64,000 nucleotides of DNA, from NCBI RefSeq assembly GCF_902859805.1, contig NZ_CADIKC010000001.1, positions 434,001 through 498,000 on the forward strand, written 5' to 3'. Numbering within the stretch: position 1 is the first letter of the stretch; every line of letters begins with the position of its first letter. Below the pieces are notes generated by a model, which saw only the letters and a program-made list of their open reading frames with translations, was not told the DNA's origin and searched no databases. Of this stretch, positions 52,736-62,422 are shown piece after piece. A program made the position numbers and the translations under genes. The stretch is from Paraburkholderia sediminicola (GTDB lineage: Bacteria; Pseudomonadota; Gammaproteobacteria; Burkholderiales; Burkholderiaceae).

Positions 52736-53675
52736 GTACCTCTTGTTCTTACGGTTGCAGCGACGCGCGGACTCGCCACGCGGCGCGAAAAACTGGATCT
52801 GGGAAAACGGTCGGCGGAGCCCGCGCGACGCGGCACACGCATTTCAACAGGCATGTGCGTAGCCAGCGGCGCGCTCATCTGCAAACCAGGCCGCAAATTG
52901 AGGCGCCTGCACCAGCAAAACCAGCAGAAAAACCAGGGAATGGGATGGAGGCCCGCCACGCGGGACGTCCCGAAGGAACTGCCCTTGGGGGACGCTGCGC
53001 CACATCGGGCTCGGGTTCCGGCAAGCAGAACGGGCTCAATGATAAAGCATTGTGGGAAACGGCTATCCGGCGGGCGGCAGATGGCGGCCGCGCCGGGCGG
53101 CGGGCAGGCAGCCCGCGGCAGGAAAAATCGGCAGTGATAGTCATGTCCTCATGCCGGCGAGCGTTCTGATGGAACGTGCCGGACGATGCTCCGCCGCGCA
53201 GGATCGCTGCGTGCGGAATAAAAAACAGCGGCCGGCGTTGCGTCTGATACAAACACATGCGCCTATCCGCCAAGCGGGCCTGATTCTGCAAACAGAAGCA
53301 CCGTTCGTCACTCAGGGAATTCACTGATGCCACGCCAATTACCTGTTCTTACACGCCATATTCCATCGTTCCCCATTGGGGCGTGGCTGAAAATAGTCTT
53401 TGATGTCATGCCTTTAACGTCTCCTGATACTCAATCCGCCTCAATGCCGATACCCCTTGGATACAGCACTCTTTACCGCATCCGCTTTCAGTTTCTCGTC
53501 GATTACCGGTCAAAACGGCTGGCGCGGATTTCGGTTCTGGCAACATAGAGCGTTGTCTCGAATTGCGGCCCCTTGCACGACCGGGCGCTGAACGGCCCGC
53601 CACCCCGGCCTGGACCGCAATCAAACCATATTTACTTATATCAAACAAATTTTGACGGGCTAATTTCCTCCTGCT
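52736..53675. other. 940-bp region without a supported gene
   Basis: Between the POT gene and the XRE-cupin regulator no frame has protein-like features; those present have the Arg/Ala/Pro-rich look of shadow frames. It must include the POT promoter and the regulator's promoter. AT-rich sequence lies at 53630-53660. The block around 52940-53000 is GC-rich with small palindromes such as GCCCGC/GCGGGA, and may be a degenerate repeat. Confidence 0.5.
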
Positions 53676-54248
53676 ATGGTCACGACAATTCAAAAGAAGA
53701 ATCCGGCACTCGAACTCGGCAGTAAGATCCGCGCGCTGCGGCAACGGCTCAAGCGCACGCTGGATGACACGGCAACAGCAGCGGGTATTTCCAAACCGTT
53801 TTTGTCGCAAGTCGAACGGGGTCTGGCGTCACCGTCCATCACTTCGCTGGCCGGGATCGCCCACGCACTCGGGGTGACGGTGCAGTATTTCGTCGACACA
53901 CCAAGCGAAGAACGCTCAGTGTGTCGCAGCGATCAGTTGAAGTTTTTCGGTTTTGCGGACTCGGCCAATCTGTTTGCACGGCTGACCAATCTGACGGGCG
54001 GCCGTCAGCTCGAAGCGATCCTCGTGAGGATGCCGCCCGGGCAGAAACGCTCCGAAGTCACCACACATGCCGGGGAAGAGTTTGTTTATGTGATCGACGG
54101 CGAGGTGTCGTTGACGCTGGAAGGCAAGACGTTCGTGTTGCACGCGGGAGACAGCGCGCATTACGAATCGACGGTGCCGCACAGCTGGGTGAATACCGCA
54201 CGCAAGGAGTCGGTAGTCGTCTGGGTGGGCACACCGCGACTGTTTTAA
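53676..54248 (+). CDS. XRE-family regulator with cupin sensor domain
   Basis: A 190-residue repressor-type protein. The N-terminal helix-turn-helix (about 15-70) reads LGSKIRALRQRLKRTLDDTATAAGISKPFLSQVERG, and a C-terminal cupin barrel (about 110-185) shows TTHAGEEFVYVIDGEVSLTLEG, HAGDSAHYESTVPHSWVN. This is the PuuR-like layout, which senses small metabolites. It reads towards the opp operon beginning 180 bp downstream, so it may control peptide uptake; that is an inference. The start lacks a clear ribosome site, and a TTGACG-17-TATGGT promoter match at 53652-53680 overlaps the ATG. Confidence 0.88.
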   Translation: MVTTIQKKNPALELGSKIRALRQRLKRTLDDTATAAGISKPFLSQVERGLASPSITSLAGIAHALGVTVQYFVDTPSEERSVCRSDQLKFFGFADSANLFARLTNLTGGRQLEAILVRMPPGQKRSEVTTHAGEEFVYVIDGEVSLTLEGKTFVLHAGDSAHYESTVPHSWVNTARKESVVVWVGTPRLF

Positions 54249-54429
54249 GAGGCAGGCACCTTTTCCGGTTGATCCGGCCAGGGTTTGCCTGCATTACGAA
54301 ATGTAAGGAATCCTGCATGTCGAGCAACCATCACGGGCAACAAGGGCCGCCCCGGCCCGAGCACGGCAGATAACCGGGCGCCCTGGCGCCAGCGCGTTCT
54401 TCTCTCGACCTTTCCTGCGACCTCAACCG

Positions 54430-56046
54430 ATGAAAACCCCGTTTGCTTACGCGACGGCGCTGACTGCGCTCGTCCTTACGTTTCAGCCCTCCGCCTTCGC
54501 CGTCAACGTACCCGCAGGCGTCACCCTCGCCGCCAGCCAGGAAATGACGCGCCAGGTGCCGGCCGAAACCGAATCGCTCGACCCCGCTCATATCGAATCC
54601 TGGACCGGCGACACGATCGCGCTCGACCTGTTCGAAGGTCTGACGCGCATCGACGCAGCCGGCACGATCGTGCCGGGCGTCGCGCAATCGTGGACGCGCA
54701 CCGGGCCGACGACGTGGGTTTTCAAGCTGCGCCACGATGCGCGCTGGAGCAATGGCCAGCCGGTCACGGCGGCTGACTTCATCTATGCATGGCAACGCGT
54801 GCTCGATCCTAAAACAGGTTCGAAATACACGATCCTGGTCGAGTTCGTGAAGAACGCCAAGGCGATCCTCGCCGGCAAGGCGCCGCTAACGAGCCTTGCC
54901 GCGCGCGCCATCGATTCGTACACGCTCGAGGTCACCACCGAAGTGCCCGCCGCCTTCTTCCCGCAACTGACCGCCATGCCGGCCATGGCGCCAGTTAATC
55001 GCGACACCGTGACCAAATTCGGCGGCGACTGGACCCGCCCGGGCAATTTCGTCGGTAACGGCCCGTACGTACTGACCGACTGGCAGCCGAGCAACCGCCT
55101 GGTGGCATCCAAAAGCAGCACGTACTGGAACGCCAGCAAGGTCGTGATCACGAAAGTGACCTATCTGCCGATCGAAAACGACGAAACGGCGATGCGTATG
55201 TATCAGGCCGGCCAGTTCGACTACACGTACTCGATTCCGTCGGGCATCTACGCGCAGGTCAGCAAGCAGTTCGGCTCCGAACTCAAAACCGGCCTGCAGA
55301 TTGCCACTTACTACTACAGCCTGAACAACGAAGACCCGGCGTTCAAGGACAAGCGGGTGCGCCAGGCGCTGGCGATGGTGCTCGACCGCGACCTGCTGAC
55401 CAAGCGTCTAACGGCCGACGGCGAGGTGCCGATGTACGGCCTGATCGCCAAGGGCACAGAAGGCGCGGGCGTCTTCACGCCGGATTGGGCAAGCTGGCCG
55501 ATGGCCAAACGCGTCGATTACGCGCGCAACCTGCTGAAGGCCGCAGGCTATTCGGACGCGAAGCCGCTGACATTCACCCTCACCTACAACACGAACGACC
55601 TCCACAAGAAAGTCGCGCTCTTCTCGACCTCGGAATGGCGCACCAAACTGGGCGTGAACGCCAGGCTCGAAAACGTCGAATACAAGGTTCTGCTCAAACA
55701 GCGCCACGACGGCAAGGTGCAGGCCTCGCGCGACGGCTGGTTCGTCGATTACAACGACGCCAACTCGTTTTTCGATCTGATACGCTGCAACAGCGTGCAG
55801 AACGATCAGCGCTACTGCAACCCGCAAGTCGACAAGCTGGTCGATGAAGGCAACCAGCAGCTCGACGAGGCGAAACGCACCGCCCTGCTCACGCAGGCAC
55901 ACGATCTGGCCATGAACGACTACCCGCTGGTATCGCTCTTCCAGTACTCGGCGGACCGGCTCGTCAAGTCGTATGTCGGCGGCTACACGTCGACCAATTA
56001 CGTCGACCAGCGCGCCACGCAAGACATGTATCTGATCAAGCACTAA
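54430..56046 (+). CDS. oppA: Peptide ABC transporter substrate-binding protein OppA
   Basis: A 538-residue periplasmic binding protein of family SBP_bac_5. The signal peptide ends near AFAVN (about residue 25). Mature blocks are ETESLDPAHIESWTGDTIALDLFEGLTR, AQSWTRTGPTTWVFKLRHDARWSNGQPVTAADFIYAWQR and GWFVDYNDANSFFDLIRCNS, characteristic of OppA and MppA. It delivers oligopeptides to OppBC. It is first in the oppABCDF operon; oppB follows 16 bp downstream. The ATG begins right at the signal peptide. Confidence 0.93.
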   Translation: MKTPFAYATALTALVLTFQPSAFAVNVPAGVTLAASQEMTRQVPAETESLDPAHIESWTGDTIALDLFEGLTRIDAAGTIVPGVAQSWTRTGPTTWVFKLRHDARWSNGQPVTAADFIYAWQRVLDPKTGSKYTILVEFVKNAKAILAGKAPLTSLAARAIDSYTLEVTTEVPAAFFPQLTAMPAMAPVNRDTVTKFGGDWTRPGNFVGNGPYVLTDWQPSNRLVASKSSTYWNASKVVITKVTYLPIENDETAMRMYQAGQFDYTYSIPSGIYAQVSKQFGSELKTGLQIATYYYSLNNEDPAFKDKRVRQALAMVLDRDLLTKRLTADGEVPMYGLIAKGTEGAGVFTPDWASWPMAKRVDYARNLLKAAGYSDAKPLTFTLTYNTNDLHKKVALFSTSEWRTKLGVNARLENVEYKVLLKQRHDGKVQASRDGWFVDYNDANSFFDLIRCNSVQNDQRYCNPQVDKLVDEGNQQLDEAKRTALLTQAHDLAMNDYPLVSLFQYSADRLVKSYVGGYTSTNYVDQRATQDMYLIKH

Positions 56047-56062
56047 GCGCGGGAGCACCGTC

Positions 56063-57001
56063 ATGCTGGCTTACACGCTGCGCCGCACGCTCTGGGCGAT
56101 CCCGACGATTCTCGCCGTGATCACCGCGTGCTATCTGCTGCTGCACCTCACCCCGGGCGGGCCGTTCGACACGGAGAAACACCTGTCGGCGGCCGTGCTC
56201 GCGAACCTCAACGCCAAGTACCACCTCGACGAACCGTTGTGGCTGCAGTATCTCCACTACCTCGGCTCGTTACTGCACGGCGACCTCGGCCCGTCGTTCC
56301 GCTACGCCGACTGGAGCGTCAACGATCTGGTGTGGAAAGCGCTGCCAGTGAGTCTCGGCGTCGGCGGCGTATCGGTGCCGATCGCGCTGGTGATCGGTGT
56401 CGCACTCGGCACGCTGGCCGCGGTGCGGCGTGACCGCTTCATCGATCACTTCGTGATGGTGCTCGGCAATATCGGCAACGTAGTGCCGCCGTTCGTGCTC
56501 GGACCGGTGCTGGTGTGGATCTTCGCGATCCTGCTGAAGACTTCCGAAGGCCGCGGCTGGCTGCCGGCCGGCGGCTGGGGCGAAGGCGAATGGCGCTATC
56601 GCGTGCTGCCGATTGTGCTGCTCGTCATCATCAACGTCGCAGGGATCGCGCGCGTGATGCGCGGCAGCATGATCGAAGTGCTGTCGGGCAACTTCATCCG
56701 CACGGCGCGCGCCAAAGGTCTGCCGGGCCGCACGATCGTGTTGCGCCACGCAATGAAGCCCGCGTTGATGCCCGTCGTGTCGCTGCTCGGCTCGATCTGC
56801 ATTTCGTCGATCACCGCGGCCGTGGTCACCGAATCGGTGTTCGCGCTGCCGGGTCTCGGCCAGCTGGTCGTCAACGGCGCGATCAATCGCGACTACACCC
56901 TCGTGCTCGGCCTCGTCGTGCTGACGACCGCCGTCGCCGTGCTGTTCAATCTGCTGGTCGACCTCGCGTATGCATGGCTCGATCCGCGCATCCGGTACTG
57001 A
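56063..57001 (+). CDS. oppB: Oligopeptide ABC transporter permease OppB
   Basis: A 312-residue inner-membrane permease with six helices and the EAA loop GNFIRTARAKGLPGRTIVLRHAMK facing the ATPases. The start, MLAYTLRRTLWAIPTILAVI, is the typical OppB/DppB opening. A ribosome site GGGAG precedes ATG 56063. It forms a channel with OppC; oppC begins three bases after its stop. Confidence 0.93.
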   Translation: MLAYTLRRTLWAIPTILAVITACYLLLHLTPGGPFDTEKHLSAAVLANLNAKYHLDEPLWLQYLHYLGSLLHGDLGPSFRYADWSVNDLVWKALPVSLGVGGVSVPIALVIGVALGTLAAVRRDRFIDHFVMVLGNIGNVVPPFVLGPVLVWIFAILLKTSEGRGWLPAGGWGEGEWRYRVLPIVLLVIINVAGIARVMRGSMIEVLSGNFIRTARAKGLPGRTIVLRHAMKPALMPVVSLLGSICISSITAAVVTESVFALPGLGQLVVNGAINRDYTLVLGLVVLTTAVAVLFNLLVDLAYAWLDPRIRY

Positions 57002-57004
57002 TCC

Positions 57005-57919
57005 ATGGCCCGCTCATTTCAAACGACTGCCGCGGCGCTCGATCCGCTCGCGGCCATTGCCAACGCGCCGCGTTCGCGCGGCCCGCTCGCCACCGCGGCC
57101 GCGCGCTTCGTGCGCAACCGCGCGGCGTTCACCGGCTTTGTCGTCCTGCTGCTGATCGTGATTGCCTGCGTGGCCGGTCCGTGGTTCCTGCCGAACAATC
57201 CAATCGATAGCGACTGGGGTGCAATCAGCCTCGCGCCCACGCTGCAAAACATGCACTGGTTCGGCACCGATGAACTCGGCCGCGACCTGCTCGCGCGCAC
57301 GCTGCAAGGCGGGCGCGTATCGCTCGAAGTCGGCCTGCTCGGCACGCTGGTATCGGGGCTGATCGGCGTGGCGTACGGCGCCACTGCCGGCTACCTGGGT
57401 GGCCGCGTCGACGCGGTGATGATGCGTATCGTCGACATGATGTACGCGATCCCCTACATGCTGATCGCCATCCTGATGATGACGCTGTTCGGCCGCGCGT
57501 TCTATCTGGTCGTGCTCACCATCAGCGCGTTCTCGTGGCTCGACATGGCGCGTGTGGTGCGCGGTCAGACGCTGTCGCTGCGCTCGCGCGAATTCATCGA
57601 CGCCGCCCGTGCGATCGGTGTGAGTTCGCGTTCGATCATCGCGCGTCACATCGTGCCGAATCTGTTCGGCGTGGTGGTGGTGTACGCGAGCGTGACGGTG
57701 CCGAATATCGTGCTGACCGAATCGGTGCTGTCGTTCCTCGGCCTCGGGGTGCAGGAACCCATGACGAGCTGGGGCGTGCTGATCCAGGACGGTGCGCAGA
57801 AACTCGATTCGATGCCCTGGCTGCTGTTGTGCCCGGCCGTGATGCTGTGCATCGCACTGTATTCCGTGAATTTCGTCGGCGATGGTCTGCGCGACGCGTT
57901 CGACCCGAAGGACCGCTGA
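57005..57919 (+). CDS. oppC: Oligopeptide ABC transporter permease OppC
   Basis: A 304-residue permease paired with OppB, with an N-terminal OppC_N segment (FVRNRAAFTGFVVLLLIVI) and five further helices. HWFGTDELGRDLLARTLQGGRVSLEVGL and the EAA loop SREFIDAARAIGVSSRSIIARHIVPN are diagnostic. The gene starts just after oppB and ends one base before the oppD ATG. Confidence 0.93.
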   Translation: MARSFQTTAAALDPLAAIANAPRSRGPLATAAARFVRNRAAFTGFVVLLLIVIACVAGPWFLPNNPIDSDWGAISLAPTLQNMHWFGTDELGRDLLARTLQGGRVSLEVGLLGTLVSGLIGVAYGATAGYLGGRVDAVMMRIVDMMYAIPYMLIAILMMTLFGRAFYLVVLTISAFSWLDMARVVRGQTLSLRSREFIDAARAIGVSSRSIIARHIVPNLFGVVVVYASVTVPNIVLTESVLSFLGLGVQEPMTSWGVLIQDGAQKLDSMPWLLLCPAVMLCIALYSVNFVGDGLRDAFDPKDR

Positions 57920-57920
57920 G

Positions 57921-58916
57921 ATGCCACTACTCGAAGTCAAAGACCTGAGCGTGCGCTTCACGCGCCGCGAGGGCGCACCCGTCGACGCGGTGCAGCGCGT
58001 ATCGTTTTCGCTCGAAGCGGGCCGCACGCTTGGCATCGTCGGTGAATCGGGTTCAGGCAAAAGCCAGACGGTGATGGCGCTGCTCGGCCTGCTAGCCGGC
58101 AACGGCAAGGTATCGGGCAGCGCGACCTATCGCGGCGAAAACCTGCTGACGATGAACGAAGCCGGATTGAACAGGATTCGCGGCGACCGCATCGGCATGA
58201 TCTTTCAGGACCCGATGACCTCGCTCAATCCGTTCCTGACGATCGAACGGCAAATGACCGAGACGCTGCAACTGCATCGCAAGATGTCGCGCCGCGAAGC
58301 GCGCCGCCGCGCGATCGAAACGCTCGAAACGGTGCGTATTCCCGACGCCGCACGGCGCATCAACATGTATCCGCACGAGTTCTCCGGCGGCATGCGGCAA
58401 CGCGTGATGATCGCAATGGCGCTGCTCTCCGAGCCGGAAATCCTGATCGCCGACGAGCCGACTACCGCGCTCGACGTGACCGTGCAGGCGCAGATCATCG
58501 AACTGCTGCGCGAACTGAACCGCGAACGTGGCACCGCGATCATTCTGATTACGCACGACATGGGCGTCGTGGCCGGTTTGTGCGACGACGTAATGGTGAT
58601 GTACGCCGGCCAGACCGTCGAGCAGGCGAATGCCGCCACGCTGTTCGCCGCACCGACCCATCCGTACACGATCGGTCTGCTGAACGCGCTGCCGCGCCTC
58701 ACCGACGACGATGACCGTCCGTTGCAAACCATTCCAGGCAACCCGCCCTTGCCCGGCGAAGTCGGCGAGGGCTGCGCATTCGCACCGCGCTGCACGTATT
58801 GCTCCGACCGCTGCCGCGAGTCTCGGCCTGCGCTCATCGCGTCGCCTACGGCTTCCGATGCGTTGCGTGCGTGCCACCGGCCGGTGCAGGAAATCATGGA
58901 GGTACAACACGTATGA
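57921..58916 (+). CDS. oppD: Oligopeptide ABC transporter ATP-binding protein OppD
   Basis: A 331-residue ATPase. Walker A is GESGSGKSQ (41-49), the signature FSGGMRQR, Walker [15 protein letters not shown], and the C-terminal oligo_HPY cysteine region [14 protein letters not shown], which in homologues holds an iron-sulfur cluster. ATG 57921 is directly after oppC. The stop overlaps the oppF start by ATGA. Confidence 0.94.
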   Translation: MPLLEVKDLSVRFTRREGAPVDAVQRVSFSLEAGRTLGIVGESGSGKSQTVMALLGLLAGNGKVSGSATYRGENLLTMNEAGLNRIRGDRIGMIFQDPMTSLNPFLTIERQMTETLQLHRKMSRREARRRAIETLETVRIPDAARRINMYPHEFSGGMRQRVMIAMALLSEPEILIADEPTTALDVTVQAQIIELLRELNRERGTAIILITHDMGVVAGLCDDVMVMYAGQTVEQANAATLFAAPTHPYTIGLLNALPRLTDDDDRPLQTIPGNPPLPGEVGEGCAFAPRCTYCSDRCRESRPALIASPTASDALRACHRPVQEIMEVQHV

Positions 58917-59941
58917 ACGCCACTTCCATTGCAAGCCATAGCCTGGATCCGGCAACGCTGTTGTCGGTCGACAATCTCAAGGTGCAATTCGGCGTGCCGC
59001 GCGGCGGCTTTCCGTGGTCCGGCAAAGCGACGCTGCGCGCGGTGGACGGCGTGTCGTTCAGCGTGCGGCGCGGCGAAACCGTGGGCCTCGTCGGCGAATC
59101 GGGCTGCGGCAAGTCCACCCTCGCGCGCGCGATCATCGGGCTCGCACCGGTGGCGAGCGGCAGCGTGCGCTGGCTCGACAAGGAAACCGTGCTGACGGGT
59201 GCGCAGCGCGATACCTCGCGCTTGCGCCGCGACGTGCAGATGATTTTCCAGGACCCGCTCGCCTCGCTCGATCCGCGCATGACGATCGAACAGATCGTCT
59301 CCGAACCCTTGCGCACGCATGGCCAGGATATTGCCCGCGCCGACGTGCAACGGCGCGTTCTAACCATGCTCGAACGCGTCGGCCTCAATGCGCAGCATCT
59401 GCGCCGCTATCCGCATGAGTTTTCCGGCGGGCAGTGTCAGCGCGTCGGCATTGCGCGCGCGTTGATCGGCGAACCGCAACTGGTGATCTGCGACGAGCCG
59501 GTGTCGGCGCTCGACGTCTCGATCCAGGCGCAAATCGTCAACCTGCTGCGCGATCTGCAGCGCGAGTTGTCGCTGTCGCTGCTGTTCGTCGCGCACGACC
59601 TCGCCGTCGTCAAGGCAATCAGCCACCGCGTGCTGGTGATGTATCTGGGTCGCGTGATGGAGTTCGGCGATAAGCGCGACGTATATGGCACGCCACGTCA
59701 TCCGTACACGCGTGCGTTGCTGTCGGCCGTGCCGGTGCCCGATCCGGTGGTTGAACGCGCACGCCGTCATCTGCTGTTGCGCGGCGAGATTGCGTCGCCG
59801 CTCAGCCCACCCTCCGGCTGCGCGTTTCGCACGCGCTGCCCGGACGCGATCGAGGCCTGCGCCAACGAGATTCCGCAGGCGGTCACGCATGGCGCGAGCG
59901 CGACACGCGTCGCGTGCATTCGCGTGGGGGACGCCGCGTAG
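58913..59941 (+). CDS. oppF: Oligopeptide ABC transporter ATP-binding protein OppF
   Basis: A 342-residue partner ATPase of OppD. Walker A is GESGCGKST (61-69), the signature FSGGQCQR, Walker [15 protein letters not shown], and the C-terminal region has [16 protein letters not shown]. It starts at ATG 58913 overlapping oppD by four bases; GGAGG lies just upstream. With OppABCD it makes the full importer. No terminator is evident after it. Confidence 0.93.
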   Translation: MNATSIASHSLDPATLLSVDNLKVQFGVPRGGFPWSGKATLRAVDGVSFSVRRGETVGLVGESGCGKSTLARAIIGLAPVASGSVRWLDKETVLTGAQRDTSRLRRDVQMIFQDPLASLDPRMTIEQIVSEPLRTHGQDIARADVQRRVLTMLERVGLNAQHLRRYPHEFSGGQCQRVGIARALIGEPQLVICDEPVSALDVSIQAQIVNLLRDLQRELSLSLLFVAHDLAVVKAISHRVLVMYLGRVMEFGDKRDVYGTPRHPYTRALLSAVPVPDPVVERARRHLLLRGEIASPLSPPSGCAFRTRCPDAIEACANEIPQAVTHGASATRVACIRVGDAA

Positions 59942-60008
59942 GAAGTCTCCTCGACGGGTCGCTAAAGAACCAGGTCTGAAAACCTGAAACCGTATTCCCC
60001 GGCGCGGC

Positions 60009-60740
60009 GTGCCGTCGCGCCGATGGATTCGTTCGTCCAGCGATCGGGGCAAGAAGTTCTCGCAACGCGCACATGCCGATATATGGGCTCTCGATGCTCC
60101 ACTCGTCCAGCGCGTGCGCGCGTTCCTCGGGACGAACTTCCATTGGCACCAGCAGTTGGCAGAGACCGGCGCTGACGTCGAGGTTATGCAGACCTTGCAG
60201 TCCATGATCCGCGGCGAAAGTGTCGTCCTCGTTGCCGAGCAATCACGGACAGGCGGCACGCGGATCGATCCAGCGCCTAAACCCAAAGATTTTCCCAGTT
60301 TCCGCGAAGAGTTGATGACGAAGTTGGGTATGTCGTATGACGCTGCAACGGCCTACATGGACCGCTACGACGACATGGTGGACAAGGCCAATGCAATTAC
60401 GGCCCGCTATGCGAACGGGGCCGCGGCGTCACTGGCCGACGCCGAGAGCGACTTGCCGACAACCGCAACACCGTTAAGCGATGCGCAACATTTCGAATAC
60501 ACGCCGGGCACGCTCGGTGGCGATACAGAGGAAGTAGCCGCACGCGGGGTCAGCATGACAGGTAATGAACCGGGCGGATACCGCATCAACCCGAATGGCC
60601 TCGATGTAGACTACTTCGATTCGAGCGGCAACCTTTGCGCCCAATACCACGAGAGCCACGGGAAAGCGCACGGTCATAATTTCGACGCCGGAGTGAGAGA
60701 TGACATTCATCTTCCAATGTCACCGATCAGCTGCAGGTAG
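60009..60740 (+). CDS. Toxin-like protein, possibly the C-terminal remnant of a polymorphic toxin
   Basis: A 243-residue frame from a GTG with no ribosome site; a stop lies in frame at 59985. An ATG at 60186 with CGAGG upstream would give 184 residues. The sequence before 60186 still looks like protein (LDAPLVQRVRAFLGTNFHWH), which suggests loss of an original 5' part. The middle has FPSFREELMTKLGMSYDAATAYMDRYDD, and the end is GGYRINPNGLDVDYFDSSGN then AQYHESHGKAHGHNFDAGVRDDIHLPMSP, with conserved-looking His, Asp and Arg. No named domain is recognised. An Imm50-like gene follows 21 bp downstream, so a toxin role is inferred. Confidence 0.5.
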   Translation: MPSRRWIRSSSDRGKKFSQRAHADIWALDAPLVQRVRAFLGTNFHWHQQLAETGADVEVMQTLQSMIRGESVVLVAEQSRTGGTRIDPAPKPKDFPSFREELMTKLGMSYDAATAYMDRYDDMVDKANAITARYANGAAASLADAESDLPTTATPLSDAQHFEYTPGTLGGDTEEVAARGVSMTGNEPGGYRINPNGLDVDYFDSSGNLCAQYHESHGKAHGHNFDAGVRDDIHLPMSPISCR

Positions 60741-60761
60741 AGCGTATTGCGAGGGTAAACA

Positions 60762-61229
60762 ATGAGCATCGAAAATAGGACGTGGGGCTGGGAACTGGCG
60801 AGGAACGGCAGTTTGCTCCTTAAGATTTTTGGAGAATACCCCTCCTTTCACGACTCCGCCGTGACGACGTTCTCTTTGCAAAGAAAGCGACGTTCATTTG
60901 AAGGCATGGACTCGAAGCCGCTGCCGGCTGGCCGCGCGCGCTATTTAGTCGATCTCCAGCTTGAGGTGCTGCACAATCGCTACGCGGCTCCTCGCGCTGA
61001 TGGAGGTCCCGACTATCTGGTCGTGTTAGATATTCTGGACATCCGAGGTTCGGAGATAGACGTAAACGCCATGCTCGAAGAAGCCTCGATTATGGAGATT
61101 TCTTTATCCAATACGCCCGACGGTTTGATCCGATTCGACCTCGAACCCAATATCGGACTCGATATCCGTTTAGCTTGCAAAGAGGTCGTCGTCGGCGCAA
61201 TCCGGCCATACAGCCGCAGCGAATTTTAA
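60762..61229 (+). CDS. Imm50-like immunity protein
   Basis: A 155-residue soluble protein with good ribosome site (GAGGG) before its ATG. The block FGEYPSFHDSAVTTFSLQR near residues 22-40 resembles the Imm50 immunity family, whose members carry W/YPSFHDAEV. The end, FDLEPNIGLDIRLACKEVVVGAIRP, fits the strand-rich fold. Immunity proteins neutralise a toxin encoded just upstream, here the frame ending at 60740. GC content is lower than in the flanking genes, as expected for transferred modules. The family match is from memory. Confidence 0.6.
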   Translation: MSIENRTWGWELARNGSLLLKIFGEYPSFHDSAVTTFSLQRKRRSFEGMDSKPLPAGRARYLVDLQLEVLHNRYAAPRADGGPDYLVVLDILDIRGSEIDVNAMLEEASIMEISLSNTPDGLIRFDLEPNIGLDIRLACKEVVVGAIRPYSRSEF

Positions 61230-61337
61230 GCCTCGCAGCTGGTGCACCGGCGACGTGGAGCGACGTTTGATGCTCGATAACAAGTTCGCTCGGCCCATGT
61301 CACGTTTTGACTTAACGTGACGCCCTTTGCGCTTTCA

Positions 61338-61379
61338 GCTTCAGCTTCGGCTTCGGCTTCGGCTTCGGCTTCGGCTTCA
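61338..61379. repeat. Hexanucleotide tandem repeat (GCTTCG)
   Basis: Seven units of GCTTC(G/A): GCTTCA, five GCTTCG and a final GCTTCA, without gaps. The array ends two bases before the iclR stop codon region on the minus strand, so it lies in the 3' untranslated part of that gene. Confidence 0.85.
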
Positions 61380-61381
61380 AC

Positions 61382-62260
61382 CTACCCCGCGATCCGCTCC
61401 GTAGTCATCGCCCGCGACAAACCATGCATCGGCCGGCGCAGCGCGACGTCGAAGGGATTGGTTTGCGGGCCGATCGCATCTGCCTGACGGCGCAGCAACT
61501 CGACCACCATCGGCAGACGATCGTCGCCTAGACGCGCCGCCAGCGTGCCCACGCTCAGTGCCGCCACCGCCACACCAGTGCGATCCAGAATCGGCACCGC
61601 CACGCCCGCCATGCCGTCGAGCACGCCGCTATTGCGGCCCGCGTAACCGAGTTGGCGCACACGCTCGATCTCGGTGCGCAAATACACTTCGTCGAGCACG
61701 CCATAGCCGCGAATACGCGGCACGTTAAAGCGAATGATCTCTTCACGCTCCGCTTCCGGCAGGAACGCGAGAATCGCCAGACTCCCCTGACCGACACCCA
61801 GGGCCACGCGCCCGCCAATATCGCCGGTGAACGAGCGAATCGGAAACGGCCCTTCGCAGATGTCGAGGCACACCGCGTCGAAACTGCTTTTGACCAGCAG
61901 AAAAATCGTGTCGCCAAGACTCGCGCACAACCGCAGCAGCGCGGGACGGCACAAGGTACGCATGCCGCTCGGATTGCCGGCCTGCGCGGCGAGCGCGAAG
62001 AAATCGACGCTCAGCCGATACAGCTTCGAATTTTCGTCCTGTTCGACAATGCCTTCCGCGATCAGCGCGTGAAGAATGCGGTGCACCGTGCCTTGCGTGA
62101 GGCCCACCGCCTTGGCGAGACGCGTGACGCGGCCGCCGTCGGGTTGCGCTTCGGATAACGCACGGATCACCGCAAAGGCACGCTCCAGCATTCCCGGGCC
62201 GGGTGGGCTGCCCGTATCGGCTAGTGCGGGATCGGCATCTCGTTTGGTGGCAGCATTCAT
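61382..62260 (-). CDS. IclR-family transcription regulator
   Basis: A 292-residue regulator. The N-terminal winged helix (about 22-85) has MLERAFAVIRALSEAQPDGGRVTRLAKAVGLTQGTVHRIL and ends at LYRLSVDFFALA; the C-terminal ligand-binding domain has RPALLRLCASLGDTIFLLVK and VLDGMAGVAVPILDRTGVAVAALSVGTLAARL. IclR proteins bind small acids and act on divergent genes. The polyamine-type ABC operon starts 303 bp away in the other direction and is the probable target; palindromes are present between them. The C-terminal 35 residues are less conserved. Confidence 0.92.
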   Translation of the reverse strand: MNAATKRDADPALADTGSPPGPGMLERAFAVIRALSEAQPDGGRVTRLAKAVGLTQGTVHRILHALIAEGIVEQDENSKLYRLSVDFFALAAQAGNPSGMRTLCRPALLRLCASLGDTIFLLVKSSFDAVCLDICEGPFPIRSFTGDIGGRVALGVGQGSLAILAFLPEAEREEIIRFNVPRIRGYGVLDEVYLRTEIERVRQLGYAGRNSGVLDGMAGVAVPILDRTGVAVAALSVGTLAARLGDDRLPMVVELLRRQADAIGPQTNPFDVALRRPMHGLSRAMTTERIAG

Positions 62261-62316
62261 CTCAGGCGCTCCGAATTATTTCATTGACCGGAACACTATA
62301 GAGGGAATTATCCGTG

Positions 62317-62347
62317 AATGGAACATTCCCGGCACGTCCGTTCCATT
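62317..62347. promoter_or_regulatory. Candidate IclR operator 1
   Basis: AATGGAAC at 62317-62324 and its complement GTTCCATT at 62340-62347, separated by 15 bp, lie near the iclR start. A second short palindrome GGAACATTCC overlaps the first arm. Binding by the adjacent IclR protein is inferred. Confidence 0.4.
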
Positions 62348-62422
62348 TGTACTTCGTTCTGATTCATAGGGATTTTCCGGAGATCATGGAACGGAAGAGT
62401 TGATGCCAGTCTTGCCGAATAT

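Noticed and set aside
51224..53137. A 637-codon frame on the plus strand opposite the POT gene
   Set aside because: Composition (His/Arg/Gln-rich) is typical of antisense shadows in GC-rich DNA; the POT protein is unmistakable.
57014..58108. A 364-codon frame opposite oppC
   Set aside because: His/Arg/Asp-rich shadow of a well-defined permease gene.
61338..61379. CRISPR-like array
   Set aside because: The direct repeat is only 6 bp and has no spacers; it is a simple tandem repeat.
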